A stretch of DNA of 64,000 nt from Lacihabitans sp. LS3-19. Its GTDB lineage: Bacteria; Bacteroidota; Bacteroidia; Cytophagales; Spirosomataceae. Under the pieces are notes generated by a model. That model worked only from the letters and a program-made list of their open reading frames with translations. It had not been told where the DNA came from and made no database searches. The DNA is taken from contig NZ_RJUA01000001.1 of assembly GCF_024343575.1 (NCBI RefSeq), forward strand, positions 248,001 to 312,000, given 5' to 3'. The number at the start of each line of letters is the position of its first letter. Within the stretch, counting starts at the first letter, position 1. The translations under genes and the position numbers were made by a program. Below are positions 33,529 through 42,548 of this stretch, piece after piece.

Positions 33529-34917
33529 GTGAAGAAACATTTTTTAGTTTTAGCGATAATCGTGGTCTCATTTGCCTGCAAAGATAAAACTACAGATCCA
33601 AGCTCCACTGCAGCACCAGAAGACCTCAAAAACTACCTACGTCCTGAAGGCGTAATGTTGCAAGGTTTTTATTGGGATGTGGAACCGCGAGGAGAATGGT
33701 GGAATACGATTTCCGCCAAAGTTGCCAATTGGAAAAGCATTGGCGTAGATAGACTTTGGTTACCGCCCGCATCCAAAGGCATGTCAGGAGGGTTTTCGAT
33801 GGGTTATGACCCTATGGATTATTTCGATTTTGGCGATTATGACCAAATGGGAACAACTGAAACACGTTTCGGCTCACGCAAAGAACTAGAAAACTTGATT
33901 TCTACAGCACACACGGCTGGTATTCAGGTTGTTGCAGATATCGTTTTGAACCACAACAGTGGTGGAGAACTGGAGTTTAACCCGTACAGAAACAAAAACA
34001 CATACACACTTTTTAGGCCAAAATCAGGACGTTTTTTCAGAACAGCCAAAGATTTCCATCCCAACGATATTCATTCTAAAGACGCCGAAGCATTGTTTTT
34101 TGAAGAACAAGACATTTGTCACGATCAGCCCAATGTGCAGAAATGGTTCTGGAAGTCCGATTCTTCAGTAGCAAAATATTATAAAAATACCATGAAGTTT
34201 GACGGTTGGCGGTTTGACTATGTCAAAGGATTTGATCCGTCTGTTATCAAAGCTTGGATGACAGAAGTTGGCGGTTTTGGTGTTTTGGAGGCTTGGGACG
34301 GAAATGCTGAATACCTAAAATCATGGGTTGACAAAACCGGAAGTCGAGCATTTGATTTTGCAGCATTTTATAACCTTGAGCAAGCCCTTGACGGAAGCAA
34401 TATGACAATTCTAAAAGACCGAAACAGTCTTTTGAAATTAGACCCTGCCAATGCCGTCACGTTCGTAACTAACCACGATACTGAGAAAGACACCAACCAA
34501 GGAAATCGCATAGGTTCAGCTCAAAATAAACTTTTGGCTTATGCCTATATTATGACGCACCCAGGATATCCTTGCGTGTTTTATTTAGATTATGAAGCTC
34601 AACTTTCAAAACAGAAATTAGAAAAACTTATAGTTATAAATCGCTCTTTGGCGGTAGGAACGTTAAACGTGCTTTTTGCGGATTTGGAATATTACATTGC
34701 CCAAAGAAACGGCGATAGCAAAGTGCCAGGATTAGTAGTGGCAATTAATAATGGTGCGGTTACCAAAACCCAACAAGTGGCTACTAGATGGAAAAATGCC
34801 ACACTTTATGATTATTCTGAAAACACCACCAAGACTATTACAACCGATGCAAATGGGAGAGCAACCATAGAAACACCTGCAAAAAATTATACGATTTGGT
34901 CATTAAAGAAATTTTAA
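33529..34917 (+). CDS. GH13 alpha-amylase lipoprotein, archaeal-like subfamily
   Basis: A 462-residue alpha-amylase with a GTG start (MKKHFLVLAIIVVSFAC, lipobox Cys17). Catalytic residues are Asp230 in GWRFDYVKGF, Glu254 in VLEAWDG and Asp317 in TNHDTEKD; region I is VVADIVLNH. The stretch PPASKGMSGGFSMGYDP followed by TETRFGSRKEL closely resembles Pyrococcus/Thermococcus alpha-amylases (GH13_7-type), which also use a GGYSMGYDP segment. It cuts internal alpha-1,4 bonds of starch, here probably at the cell surface. The GTG start directly precedes the signal peptide, with no ATG available. The next amylase gene begins one base after its stop codon. A GC-rich repeat lies just upstream. Confidence 0.93.
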   Translation: MKKHFLVLAIIVVSFACKDKTTDPSSTAAPEDLKNYLRPEGVMLQGFYWDVEPRGEWWNTISAKVANWKSIGVDRLWLPPASKGMSGGFSMGYDPMDYFDFGDYDQMGTTETRFGSRKELENLISTAHTAGIQVVADIVLNHNSGGELEFNPYRNKNTYTLFRPKSGRFFRTAKDFHPNDIHSKDAEALFFEEQDICHDQPNVQKWFWKSDSSVAKYYKNTMKFDGWRFDYVKGFDPSVIKAWMTEVGGFGVLEAWDGNAEYLKSWVDKTGSRAFDFAAFYNLEQALDGSNMTILKDRNSLLKLDPANAVTFVTNHDTEKDTNQGNRIGSAQNKLLAYAYIMTHPGYPCVFYLDYEAQLSKQKLEKLIVINRSLAVGTLNVLFADLEYYIAQRNGDSKVPGLVVAINNGAVTKTQQVATRWKNATLYDYSENTTKTITTDANGRATIETPAKNYTIWSLKKF

Positions 34918-34918
34918 A

Positions 34919-36757
34919 ATGATGAAAAAAATACTTGTAATATTATTCCTTATAGCGAGTTATTCGCTTTCTGCCCAAACCATTGAACACTTTGAGCCTT
35001 CTTCTTGGTGGATAGGTATGAAAAATCCAAAAGTTCAGGTTTTGGTGCATGGTAACAACATCAGCCAAGCTTCCGTATCTGTAAATTATACAGGCGTAAA
35101 GCTGTTGAAAATAAATAAGGTGGAGAACCCCAATTATCTTTTCCTAGATTTACAAATAGCAACAACTGCAAAGCCTGGCACAGTAAAATTTAATTTTTTG
35201 CAGAAAAACGGCGAAAAAGTAAGCCAAGATTTTCAACTTCTTGCCAGAAAACCAAATGCTGCTCAAAGAAAGAGTTATGATAATTCCGATGTAATATATT
35301 TAATCACACCAGACCGTTTTGCCAATGGTAATCTTGAAAACGACAATCTGCCAAATTATCCAGATAAACTAAATAGAAGCTATGAATATGGCCGCCATGG
35401 AGGCGATATTGCTGGTATCAGAACTCATCTTGATTATATTTCTGACATGGGCTTTACGGCTCTTTGGCCTATGCCTTTGGAAGAAAACAACATGAAAGAG
35501 CAGTCCTATCACGGCTATGCTATCACAGATTTTTATAAAATAGATCCTCGCTTTGGTAGCAATGAAGATTATAAAAAACTTTCTCAAGAAGCTAATGCTA
35601 AAGGCATAAAACTAATTCGTGATGTAATACTTAACCATTGCGGATCAGAGCATTGGTGGATGCAAGATTTACCATCTAAAGACTGGATAAACAATGATGG
35701 CAAATTTACCTCAACCAATCACCAAAGAGAAGCCCAACATGACCCGTATGCGGCTAAAGCTGATTTAGAAAAACTGGTTCAAGGCTGGTTTGTGCCTTCT
35801 ATGCCTGACATGAACCAACGCAATCCTTTTATGGCTAACTATTTGATTCAGAATACGATATGGTGGATTGAGTATGCAGATTTAGCCGGACTTAGAATAG
35901 ATACTTATCCTTATTCTGAAAAAGCATTTCTGACACGTTGGACCAAAGCTGTTTTAGTGGAATATCCAAATCTGAACATGGTGGGCGAAGAATGGTCGAC
36001 CAACCAAATCGTGACTTCCTACTGGCAAAAAGGCATGAAAAACGCCGATGGATATGTTTCGTATTTACCAACAGTGATGGATTTTCCCTTACAAAATGCG
36101 ATGATTGAAGGCCTAAAAGAGGACGACAAACAATGGGGAAAAGGGATGCTAAAAATTTATCAATGTTTATCGAATGATAACATTTATGCAAACCCGAATA
36201 ACCTTTTGACGTTTTGCGACAACCATGATATGAACCGCTATTTTACTCAATTAAACGAAGACAAAAATCTTTATAAAATGGGTTTGGCCATGTTGTTTAC
36301 TATGAGAGGAATTCCTCAGTATTTTTATGGAACTGAGCTAGGGTTTGCTTCGCCAAAAGAAAGAAATGATGGTAAAATTCGTGCGGATATGCCAGGAGGC
36401 TGGATTGGTGATGCAAGCAATGTTTTTGAGAATAAAAATCTTAATCCATTGCAGCAAGAACTTTTGGAATTCAATAAAAGGATCTTGAATTGGAGAAAAA
36501 TCGCCACTGCCATTCATTCAGGAAAACTAACACAGTTTGCCCCAGAAAACGGTTTATATTCTTATTTCAGATACAATGAAAAAGAAAAATATTGGATAAT
36601 TTTCAACAAAAACAGTGAAGAAACCACTGTTGATTTAAAAAGATACAAAGAGCTATTACCAGAAAACCCTAGTTTTTTTGATGTACTTGAAAACAAAGCT
36701 TTTGGAGAACACTTGAGTATTCCCGCAAAAGGTTTTAGGATTTTAAGGGTGAAATGA
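34919..36757 (+). CDS. SusA-like GH13 neopullulanase/cyclomaltodextrinase
   Basis: A 612-residue secreted GH13 enzyme (signal peptide to SLSAQ). An N-terminal cyclomaltodextrinase-type beta domain (about 20-115, FEPSSWWIGMKNPKVQVLVHG) precedes the barrel. The barrel has DVIYLITPDRFANG, HGGDIAGI, LIRDVILNHCG, the nucleophile Asp328 in GLRIDTYPYSEK, the acid Glu357 in VGEEWST and Asp437 in CDNHDMNR. The all-beta C-terminal domain ends in GFRILRVK. This is the layout of Bacteroides SusA, which degrades imported maltodextrins and pullulan in the periplasm. It is coupled to the amylase upstream (one base between stop and ATG; a second ATG follows directly). Together they complete the starch pathway. 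Confidence 0.93.
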   Translation: MMKKILVILFLIASYSLSAQTIEHFEPSSWWIGMKNPKVQVLVHGNNISQASVSVNYTGVKLLKINKVENPNYLFLDLQIATTAKPGTVKFNFLQKNGEKVSQDFQLLARKPNAAQRKSYDNSDVIYLITPDRFANGNLENDNLPNYPDKLNRSYEYGRHGGDIAGIRTHLDYISDMGFTALWPMPLEENNMKEQSYHGYAITDFYKIDPRFGSNEDYKKLSQEANAKGIKLIRDVILNHCGSEHWWMQDLPSKDWINNDGKFTSTNHQREAQHDPYAAKADLEKLVQGWFVPSMPDMNQRNPFMANYLIQNTIWWIEYADLAGLRIDTYPYSEKAFLTRWTKAVLVEYPNLNMVGEEWSTNQIVTSYWQKGMKNADGYVSYLPTVMDFPLQNAMIEGLKEDDKQWGKGMLKIYQCLSNDNIYANPNNLLTFCDNHDMNRYFTQLNEDKNLYKMGLAMLFTMRGIPQYFYGTELGFASPKERNDGKIRADMPGGWIGDASNVFENKNLNPLQQELLEFNKRILNWRKIATAIHSGKLTQFAPENGLYSYFRYNEKEKYWIIFNKNSEETTVDLKRYKELLPENPSFFDVLENKAFGEHLSIPAKGFRILRVK

Positions 36758-36822
36758 GGGTAGCAGATGAAATATATAAATTAATATTTTTTCCTGAAAT
36801 TCTTAATGCTTTTTCCTGAAAA

Positions 36823-38505
36823 TCATTGATTTGTAATAATGGAAATGGCTTTTTCTAAAAGTTCATCTCGATTTTGTTTTATTCCCTTTATAGTAGGTTC
36901 AACATAAATATTCGGTATTATACCTACTCTTTGAGTCTTTGTGCTATCTGGATAGTAAACACCACTACCGGTCATCCAGGTAGATAAACCACCTGGTAGT
37001 TGAATCAATGAAACATCACCGTCAGCTCCTGCAGTTGTACTCCCTAAAATAGTTGTGTTCTGACCTGCCCTAAAAGCCATAGCGGTAAACTCTGCTTGGC
37101 TTTGGGTTTCTTCATTTACTAACACCACTAATTTTTCTTTATATTCCTCAATGCCATATGTAATGCTAAGTTTCTGAGCGAATCGAAACTCCCCAGGAGT
37201 ATTAAAAACAAAGTTTGTAAGACTTGCAAAAGGTGAATTTTTTTTAACAAAATATGAGCCAAGTGAATAAGGTACAAACGTGGATGGGTAGTTTCTTATA
37301 TCGATTACTATTCCTTTGGTATTTTTAAAGTCTTTTATAATTTGAATTACATCTTCATCTGTTACTCTGTCAAGTGTTACATAGCCAACATTTCCCTTTA
37401 ATATTTTGAAGGACTTTTCGCTGTTTATAATTCTTTTTTTGTCGTAGTTGTCCCAATTAAATAGAATAATTTTTTTGGTCGTTTTATCATTCAAAGTGAT
37501 TATAAGCTCATTTGTTTTTGACCTTAATAAATTGGAACATACCATTCGCATTCTCATTGCATCATTTGAACCTGGACTTAATACTTTTCTTTCAGAAATT
37601 ATGTCTTTAATTGGCCTCCCATTAATATGGGTTATGACATCACCCAAAGAAAGTGAATGATTAAACCCCTTTTCTAGTTGATAAACCACAATTTGTCCTT
37701 CAACATATTTTAATTTAATTGGAGCAAAATTATTACCTAGGTAATTATCTAATTTGTCTGCAAAATTTAACTGGGCATGACTATCATGAACTTCTCCGAG
37801 CAATTTTACAACTGTCATCTCATATTGTAGCTCATCTTTGGCATAAACAAACTCTGAGATATACATTTTTAAAACATCATTCCAATTGCCTTCATTTAGA
37901 TACTTATAAGGGAAAAAGTACTCAATAATATTCCAATATCTATAAAGTGCTAATAATCTATACCCAGCATCAGGATATTGAAAACTTTTATAAGCATCTT
38001 CATTCAAAAATTCAGGGTTCCCAATGTCGGGTACTTGCTTTATATAATAATGTTCTTTTTGATTTCTATTACTATAAATGAAATGAAGGTTTTTACTTAG
38101 TTTTTTGGACACATTACTGGCATCCAACCAGCTGTGGTCTGCAAGTAAAAATGAGAACTTAGACGATTCGTAACAATGATTACAGGCTGGAATATTTCCT
38201 AAATCAGAAATCCAATCTACAAGAAGTTCATTTCTTGAAGAAGTATTTCCAGCTTCTAAATAATCAGGTAAGATTTTAAATAACTCATAGTCCCAGTTGT
38301 ATTTACCGGAAGCAACAGCTGGGTGGTGATATTTTAGAAAGCCCCAAACTTTTCCAAGTAATACAAGGTCATTTATATCATCTATTGTCAATGAACCGAA
38401 CTCAACTTTAGAACCTTTCGTATATTTTAAATTTTCAACTGAAGTAGTATTGTCGTTGCAGCTTAAAATTAAGAAGCTGATAAAACATATTAAAATCAGT
38501 TTCAT
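36823..38505 (-). CDS. S41-family (tail-specific) protease lipoprotein with PDZ domain
   Basis: A 560-residue lipoprotein (lipobox LILSC, Cys16). An N-terminal helical region precedes a PDZ-like segment (SLGDVITHINGRPIKDI). The S41 core is VGYVTLDRVTDEDVIQII, KGIVIDIRNYPS, then NEETQSQAEFTAMAFR with the probable catalytic Ser, and GSTTAGADGDVSLIQLPGG. The N-terminal third (LLGKVWGFLKYHHPAVASG) matches tricorn/S41 proteins typical of Bacteroidota. It probably degrades misfolded or specific periplasmic proteins or peptides. It is convergent with the SusA-like gene and stands alone on its strand, with 141 bases to the next gene. Substrate is unknown. Confidence 0.9.
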   Translation of the reverse strand: MKLILICFISFLILSCNDNTTSVENLKYTKGSKVEFGSLTIDDINDLVLLGKVWGFLKYHHPAVASGKYNWDYELFKILPDYLEAGNTSSRNELLVDWISDLGNIPACNHCYESSKFSFLLADHSWLDASNVSKKLSKNLHFIYSNRNQKEHYYIKQVPDIGNPEFLNEDAYKSFQYPDAGYRLLALYRYWNIIEYFFPYKYLNEGNWNDVLKMYISEFVYAKDELQYEMTVVKLLGEVHDSHAQLNFADKLDNYLGNNFAPIKLKYVEGQIVVYQLEKGFNHSLSLGDVITHINGRPIKDIISERKVLSPGSNDAMRMRMVCSNLLRSKTNELIITLNDKTTKKIILFNWDNYDKKRIINSEKSFKILKGNVGYVTLDRVTDEDVIQIIKDFKNTKGIVIDIRNYPSTFVPYSLGSYFVKKNSPFASLTNFVFNTPGEFRFAQKLSITYGIEEYKEKLVVLVNEETQSQAEFTAMAFRAGQNTTILGSTTAGADGDVSLIQLPGGLSTWMTGSGVYYPDSTKTQRVGIIPNIYVEPTIKGIKQNRDELLEKAISIITNQ

Positions 38506-38646
38506 TCGTTTGACGCTTTTATATTGTTAATTATTAAGTTCGATTAGATTTTTATCAAATTGCTTTGAGGTATTGATTTGTTCTTAAGTATTGCCTTGTT
38601 ATAATTCAACAAATTTTTATCAATTTTATTATTAGGTTAGCTACTT

Positions 38647-39195
38647 TTACCTAATCCTCACCCCAACCTTTAACCCCCATGTTCCAATTTTTGAGGTAAT
38701 TTTCTGTCCCAAAGCCGGATAGGAGGCAATTCCGTATTCTATTTTTGCAAAAAGCCTTTTTCCCAAATTAGCTCCCGCATCAAACCTGGTTTCGTGTCCT
38801 ATAACTCTACCGTCGGTATCTTGTTTGATTACCTGATTAAAAAGTAAACTATAGCCGAAGAATGGCACAATGTTTTTTTGTTGTTTGAGATTGTGGGTAA
38901 TATGAACCCCATAAAAAGAGATGCCATAGTTTTTGGTGCTTTTCTTGATAGGTGGAATGGCAGTATAACCCAATGGAAAAGAAATGTATGCAGCAGGCTT
39001 ATTTTTAAAACCCGAAACCTGCCATCCGTAATCCAGAGCGAAAGCAAATCCAGTTTTTGATATATCTGTAAAATTAGACTTTCGGACACCCGTGTAGCCC
39101 ATTTCAAAAGTGATTTTTTTTGGAGATTTTTCTAATTCTTGGGCAAAGGAAAAAAATGCCGAAAGAATGAAAAACAGAAGCAAGAGTTTTTTCAT
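38647..39195 (-). CDS. Small secreted outer-membrane-like beta-barrel protein
   Basis: A 182-residue protein with a clear signal peptide (MKKLLLLFFILSAFFSFAQ) and alternating hydrophobic-polar strands such as ITFEMGYTGVRKSNF, GFAFALDYGWQVSGF and WGLKVGVRIR at the end. These suggest a small beta-barrel of about eight strands. No family was recognised. A longer start at 39243 would overlap the upstream M20 gene as ATGA, but it adds 16 residues before the signal peptide. A -7 element (TATATTTG) lies between the two starts, so 39195 is preferred. It may be read both from its own promoter and from the M20 gene. Function is unknown. Confidence 0.7.
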   Translation of the reverse strand: MKKLLLLFFILSAFFSFAQELEKSPKKITFEMGYTGVRKSNFTDISKTGFAFALDYGWQVSGFKNKPAAYISFPLGYTAIPPIKKSTKNYGISFYGVHITHNLKQQKNIVPFFGYSLLFNQVIKQDTDGRVIGHETRFDAGANLGKRLFAKIEYGIASYPALGQKITSKIGTWGLKVGVRIR

Positions 39196-39220
39196 GAATG
39201 AAAATTTGTGAAACAAATCA

Positions 39221-39228
39221 CAAATATA
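39221..39228 (-). promoter_or_regulatory. -7 element upstream of the small barrel gene
   Basis: The minus strand reads TATATTTG, an exact consensus. Transcription would start near 39214, about 19 bases before ATG 39195. No well-spaced -33 was seen. Confidence 0.4.
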
Positions 39229-39239
39229 TCTCTTTTGTT

Positions 39240-40736
39240 TCATAATTTTTGTGTCAAAACCGCCAAAACCATCCTAATACCTTCTTCGTAATTCCCTATT
39301 CTGATGTTTTCATTAGGTCCATGTATATTGTTGTCAGGATTCGGAATTCTTAAAGAAACAGCAGGCACATTTAGGGTTTCTATAAACGATGCCATAGGCT
39401 GAGATCCACCAGTAGCTCTAACTTTAATGTGTTGGTCAACAGCTCTTAACATCGCACTTCCCAGCCAAGAGCCTATCTCAGAATCCATCGGAGTTCTGAA
39501 GGGTAAAGAACCTTCTTTTTGTTTAAAGGTTGCCATGGTTTTGTATTTGGCTCTTTGTTCGTCAGTTGGAAAGCTATCGATTAGCGTTACGCCATTATTT
39601 ACCAAATATTTACGAATCAAATCCATCTGCCTTGGGCCTGGTGTTTCGGGTACCAAGCGGAGGTCTAGTTCTGCTATTGCCATGTTGGGTATAGTTGTTC
39701 TGACTTCTTTTCCCACCCATGCTGCCCGCATGCCTCTTATATTGAGACTAGGAAACTGCATGGCTTCTTGGTAGCTTTCACCTACTTTTTCGGCTTCGGC
39801 TATACCTATTTCTGCGTTTAGATCTGCCATATTTTCGGGGATTTCAGCGAAAGATTTTTTGTCAGCAGCCGTTATTTCTACGCCATCATAAAAGCCAGGA
39901 ATAATTACTCTTCCATCGTCGTCTTTCATTCCCGCCAGCAATTTGGCAAGTTTAAAGGCTGGGTTCGGGGCGTAGTTGCCATACTGACCACTGTGGAGGT
40001 TTTCCTTGGCACCAAACACCGTGAGCGTAGCAGTGGCTATGCCTCTAGCACCAAACATAATGGTCGGAATATTGGATATGTGCCGAGTGCCGTCCATAAT
40101 AACGAGGCGGTCGGCATCTAGTAATGTTCTGTGTTTTTTTACCAAACTCGCTATAGTTGGAGAGCTCAGCTCCTCCTGAAAATCCATTATTACTTTGATG
40201 TTATATTCAGGCTTAATGTTTAGTTTTTTAAGAGATTTTAGTGCCGTAATAAAACACATGGCCGGACCTTTTGAGTCAGAAGCCGAGCGAGCAAAAATCT
40301 TATAATCAAGGTCAATGCTCTGTGCCAATGTTAGCCAAGAAACCTCTTTGCCCTCTTTATTTTTTAGTACAGGCTCAAATGGGCTTTTTTGATTCCATGC
40401 CGTGCTATCTACAGGTTGTCCGTCTATTTGGAGATAAAAAAGTACATTTTTTAGAGAAGGATTTACAATGTATTCGGCATAAAGATGAGGTATCCCATCA
40501 GATACAATCTCTTGAGTTTTAAAACCCAAATCTTTAAAAGTTGCCTCACACCAAGTTAAATTCGTACGGATTTGCGTTGGATAATTACCGTCATTAGGTA
40601 GTTTTAAAAATTCTCTAAATGTTTCCAATGAGTTTTTTAAATCGGACTTTGTGACATCTTGGATTTCTTTTTTAGAGAGCTTTTGACCCCATGCCGACAG
40701 GTTAAAACATAAAAGAATGACAAGGAAGATTTTCAT
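39240..40736 (-). CDS. M20-family metallopeptidase with altered metal ligand
   Basis: A 498-residue secreted M20 dipeptidase-like protein (signal peptide MKIFLVILLCFNLSAWGQ). The canonical HxD metal motif reads YLQIDGQPVD: Gln103 replaces the ligand His while Asp105 is kept. The other active-site residues are in place: bridging Asp154 (SASDSKG), Glu188-Glu189 (DFQEELSS), Asp215 (IMDGTRH) and His472 (NNIHGPNENI). The dimerisation lid carries ENLHSGQYGNYAPNP. Members cleave dipeptides or N-acyl amino acids. The substitution may change metal binding; it may also be normal for a Bacteroidota subfamily. Its stop overlaps a possible start of the next gene as ATGA. Confidence 0.9.
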   Translation of the reverse strand: MKIFLVILLCFNLSAWGQKLSKKEIQDVTKSDLKNSLETFREFLKLPNDGNYPTQIRTNLTWCEATFKDLGFKTQEIVSDGIPHLYAEYIVNPSLKNVLFYLQIDGQPVDSTAWNQKSPFEPVLKNKEGKEVSWLTLAQSIDLDYKIFARSASDSKGPAMCFITALKSLKKLNIKPEYNIKVIMDFQEELSSPTIASLVKKHRTLLDADRLVIMDGTRHISNIPTIMFGARGIATATLTVFGAKENLHSGQYGNYAPNPAFKLAKLLAGMKDDDGRVIIPGFYDGVEITAADKKSFAEIPENMADLNAEIGIAEAEKVGESYQEAMQFPSLNIRGMRAAWVGKEVRTTIPNMAIAELDLRLVPETPGPRQMDLIRKYLVNNGVTLIDSFPTDEQRAKYKTMATFKQKEGSLPFRTPMDSEIGSWLGSAMLRAVDQHIKVRATGGSQPMASFIETLNVPAVSLRIPNPDNNIHGPNENIRIGNYEEGIRMVLAVLTQKL

Positions 40737-40880
40737 ATTATAAGGTTTTAGGTATTTAAAATACCCATTTGGTTTTTATGATGTGAATATAAATAAAAAT
40801 TGGGAGAGAGGTAAGAAAAGGACATTATTATGGTATTTTCACCTAGTAGTCATAATAGTTTCAAGTAAATTTATTTTTGA

Positions 40881-40923
40881 TACCTGGAGAAATGTGGTTT
40901 AAAAAGTAAGATTTCTCCAAGTA
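40881..40923. repeat. Hairpin 1 of the ATPase-flanking family (downstream copy)
   Basis: TACCTGGAGAAAT (40881-40893) and ATTTCTCCAAGTA (40911-40923) form a stem with a single mismatch around a 17-base loop, two bases beyond the stop codon of the minus-strand ATPase gene. The same motif occurs twice upstream of that gene. It may serve as a terminator for this gene. Confidence 0.75.
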
Positions 40924-40925
40924 TA

Positions 40926-42371
40926 TCAATTTTCAAATAGTTTATCCATAGTTACTTCGTTTACAATTTCCTCTTGGTAATATTGGTTTTTCAAGGCTGG
41001 ATAAGTGGTAAGTAGTGTGGTAAAAAGAGCTTTTTTGGGATCTGTAACATGCTTAAAGATTGTTTTTTTTATTCTTAGTTTTTCTGCATATTCTTTGGTA
41101 ATGATGAAATTTTCCTTCGTAAACTTGGCCTCACATAGATTTACGCATTGGTCTGCTCTGTCTATCAATAAGTCTATTTGAGCACCGGGGTAAGTTTCAT
41201 CTCCAGTAAACTTCCAAGAGCTTTGTTGTGTGATTACGCTTTCTATACCAAGTGCTTTTTTTATTTGAGAGATGTGCATAAGACAAATGTTTTCATAGGC
41301 ATATCCGCTCCAAGCAGAAAAGCTACTTTGTTGTGAAAGAATTTCCCAAGAATTTGCTCCTGCATGTCTTTGTGGAGCTATAAATTTAAGATAAAACAAG
41401 GAGTATAAGTCAATGAGCTTGTATAATGTATCTTTCTTTTTGTTATGAAAGGGAGGGATTAAAATTACGAAGTCACTTTCTAGCAATTCTTCTAAGGCTC
41501 TGGTTAAAGAGCCTTCAGCTATTTTGGTTATTTTGCTAATATCGGTCCTAGACAAACCTTGAGGTTTTGCCGCCAGGGCTTCTATAATGCTCACATGATT
41601 TTCGGCATTTTTAAATATTGAATAATATAACTGAGCATATTCGTCAAATAGTAGTCCTTCTTTAGAGAAGCATAAGTTATTGATTATCTGTGTGGAACTT
41701 TGACCTTTTACGACTTCATTCAAATAAAAAGGAATACCCCCCATAGTCATGTAGAGTTCAAGTATCTGATATTGAGGGAGATTGATCTCTTTTGATTTTA
41801 AAAACAATTCGGTTTCTTGTAAGCTAAAAGGCGATAATTTTATTCGTTGGCTGACTCTATTGTACAAGCCACCTCTTGCTGAAATTAGTTTTTTGCGAAT
41901 CCATGAGGAGGCCGAGCCACAGGCTACCAACAACACATTTTCAAGTTTAGCGGCGTGTTGGTTCCAGAAATATTCCAAAGCAGGCACAAAGCCCGATTTG
42001 GGGGAGTCTATCCATGGCATTTCGTCGATAAATACCACATGCTTTGTTTTAGTTGCTTTTAGGCCTTCTAGATAGTTTGCCAAATACCCAAAAGCCTCAA
42101 ACCAAGTTTTGGGTGGTTTAGTTTCTTTTTTACCTTGGGTTTTGTTTAAATACACAGCAAAAAAATTAGCTAGCTGTTCACTTCTACTGGCATCTTTTGA
42201 ACCAGTAAAGTCAAATACAATTTGGCTTTTGAAATGCTGCCTGATTAAGAAAGTCTTACCCACACGTCTACGCCCATAAACTGCTAAAAATTCAGACTCA
42301 GAAGATTCCAGAATTTTATTAAGTTTTGTTATTTCTTTTGCTCTACCAACGATTTTTGAATTATTTTCCAT
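40926..42371 (-). CDS. AAA-type ATPase fused to a DUF234/PD-(D/E)XK-like domain
   Basis: A 481-residue cytoplasmic protein of the archaeal-type ATPase (ATPase_2) plus DUF234 class. Walker A is GRRRVGKT (33-40) and Walker B is HVVFIDEMPW (Asp116, Glu117). A winged-helix region follows (GLSRTDISKITKIAEGSLTRALEELLE). The C-terminal domain has IDLLIDRADQCVNLCEAKF, where Asp400, Glu414 and Lys416 match a PD-(D/E)XK nuclease active site. Functions of this widespread family are poorly defined; mobile-element or defence roles have been considered. The gene is flanked by three copies of one hairpin, two upstream around its promoter and one at its stop codon. The ATG at 42371 is preferred to an upstream TTG. 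Confidence 0.88.
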   Translation of the reverse strand: MENNSKIVGRAKEITKLNKILESSESEFLAVYGRRRVGKTFLIRQHFKSQIVFDFTGSKDASRSEQLANFFAVYLNKTQGKKETKPPKTWFEAFGYLANYLEGLKATKTKHVVFIDEMPWIDSPKSGFVPALEYFWNQHAAKLENVLLVACGSASSWIRKKLISARGGLYNRVSQRIKLSPFSLQETELFLKSKEINLPQYQILELYMTMGGIPFYLNEVVKGQSSTQIINNLCFSKEGLLFDEYAQLYYSIFKNAENHVSIIEALAAKPQGLSRTDISKITKIAEGSLTRALEELLESDFVILIPPFHNKKKDTLYKLIDLYSLFYLKFIAPQRHAGANSWEILSQQSSFSAWSGYAYENICLMHISQIKKALGIESVITQQSSWKFTGDETYPGAQIDLLIDRADQCVNLCEAKFTKENFIITKEYAEKLRIKKTIFKHVTDPKKALFTTLLTTYPALKNQYYQEEIVNEVTMDKLFEN

Positions 42372-42376
42372 ATACG

Positions 42377-42421
42377 ATACTTGGAGAAATGTGTGTAAAA
42401 ATATCACATTTCTCCAAGTAT
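42377..42421. repeat. Hairpin 2 of the ATPase-flanking family (perfect copy)
   Basis: ATACTTGGAGAAATGTG (42377-42393) and CACATTTCTCCAAGTAT (42405-42421) are perfect 17-bp inverted repeats with an 11-base loop. It starts six bases upstream of the ATPase ATG, so it lies in the 5' leader or over the transcription start. Confidence 0.9.
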
Positions 42422-42422
42422 A

Positions 42423-42430
42423 CAAAATTA
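42423..42430 (-). promoter_or_regulatory. -7 element of the ATPase gene, between two hairpins
   Basis: The minus strand reads TAATTTTG, an exact TAnnTTTG match lying between hairpins 2 and 3. Transcription would begin near 42416, inside the right arm of hairpin 2. No -33 TTG is seen at normal spacing. Confidence 0.45.
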
Positions 42431-42473
42431 TATCTGGAGAAATGTGTTAAAAAAAGTGAGATTTCTCCACATA
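42431..42473. repeat. Hairpin 3 of the ATPase-flanking family (outer upstream copy)
   Basis: TATCTGGAGAAAT (42431-42443) and ATTTCTCCACATA (42461-42473) pair with one mismatch around a 17-base loop. Same core GGAGAAAT / ATTTCTCC as the two other copies. It covers where a -33 element would lie. Confidence 0.8.
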
Positions 42474-42548
42474 TAATAGTATATTTTGAATATAAATATC
42501 AGAAAAACAGATGATTATATTTTTTTGTTTACAAAACTATAATATGAT

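Noticed and set aside
39195-39243. Longer start of the small barrel protein through the ATGA overlap
   Set aside because: It would place 16 polar and aromatic residues before a standard signal peptide, and an exact -7 element lies between the two starts. Not fully excluded.
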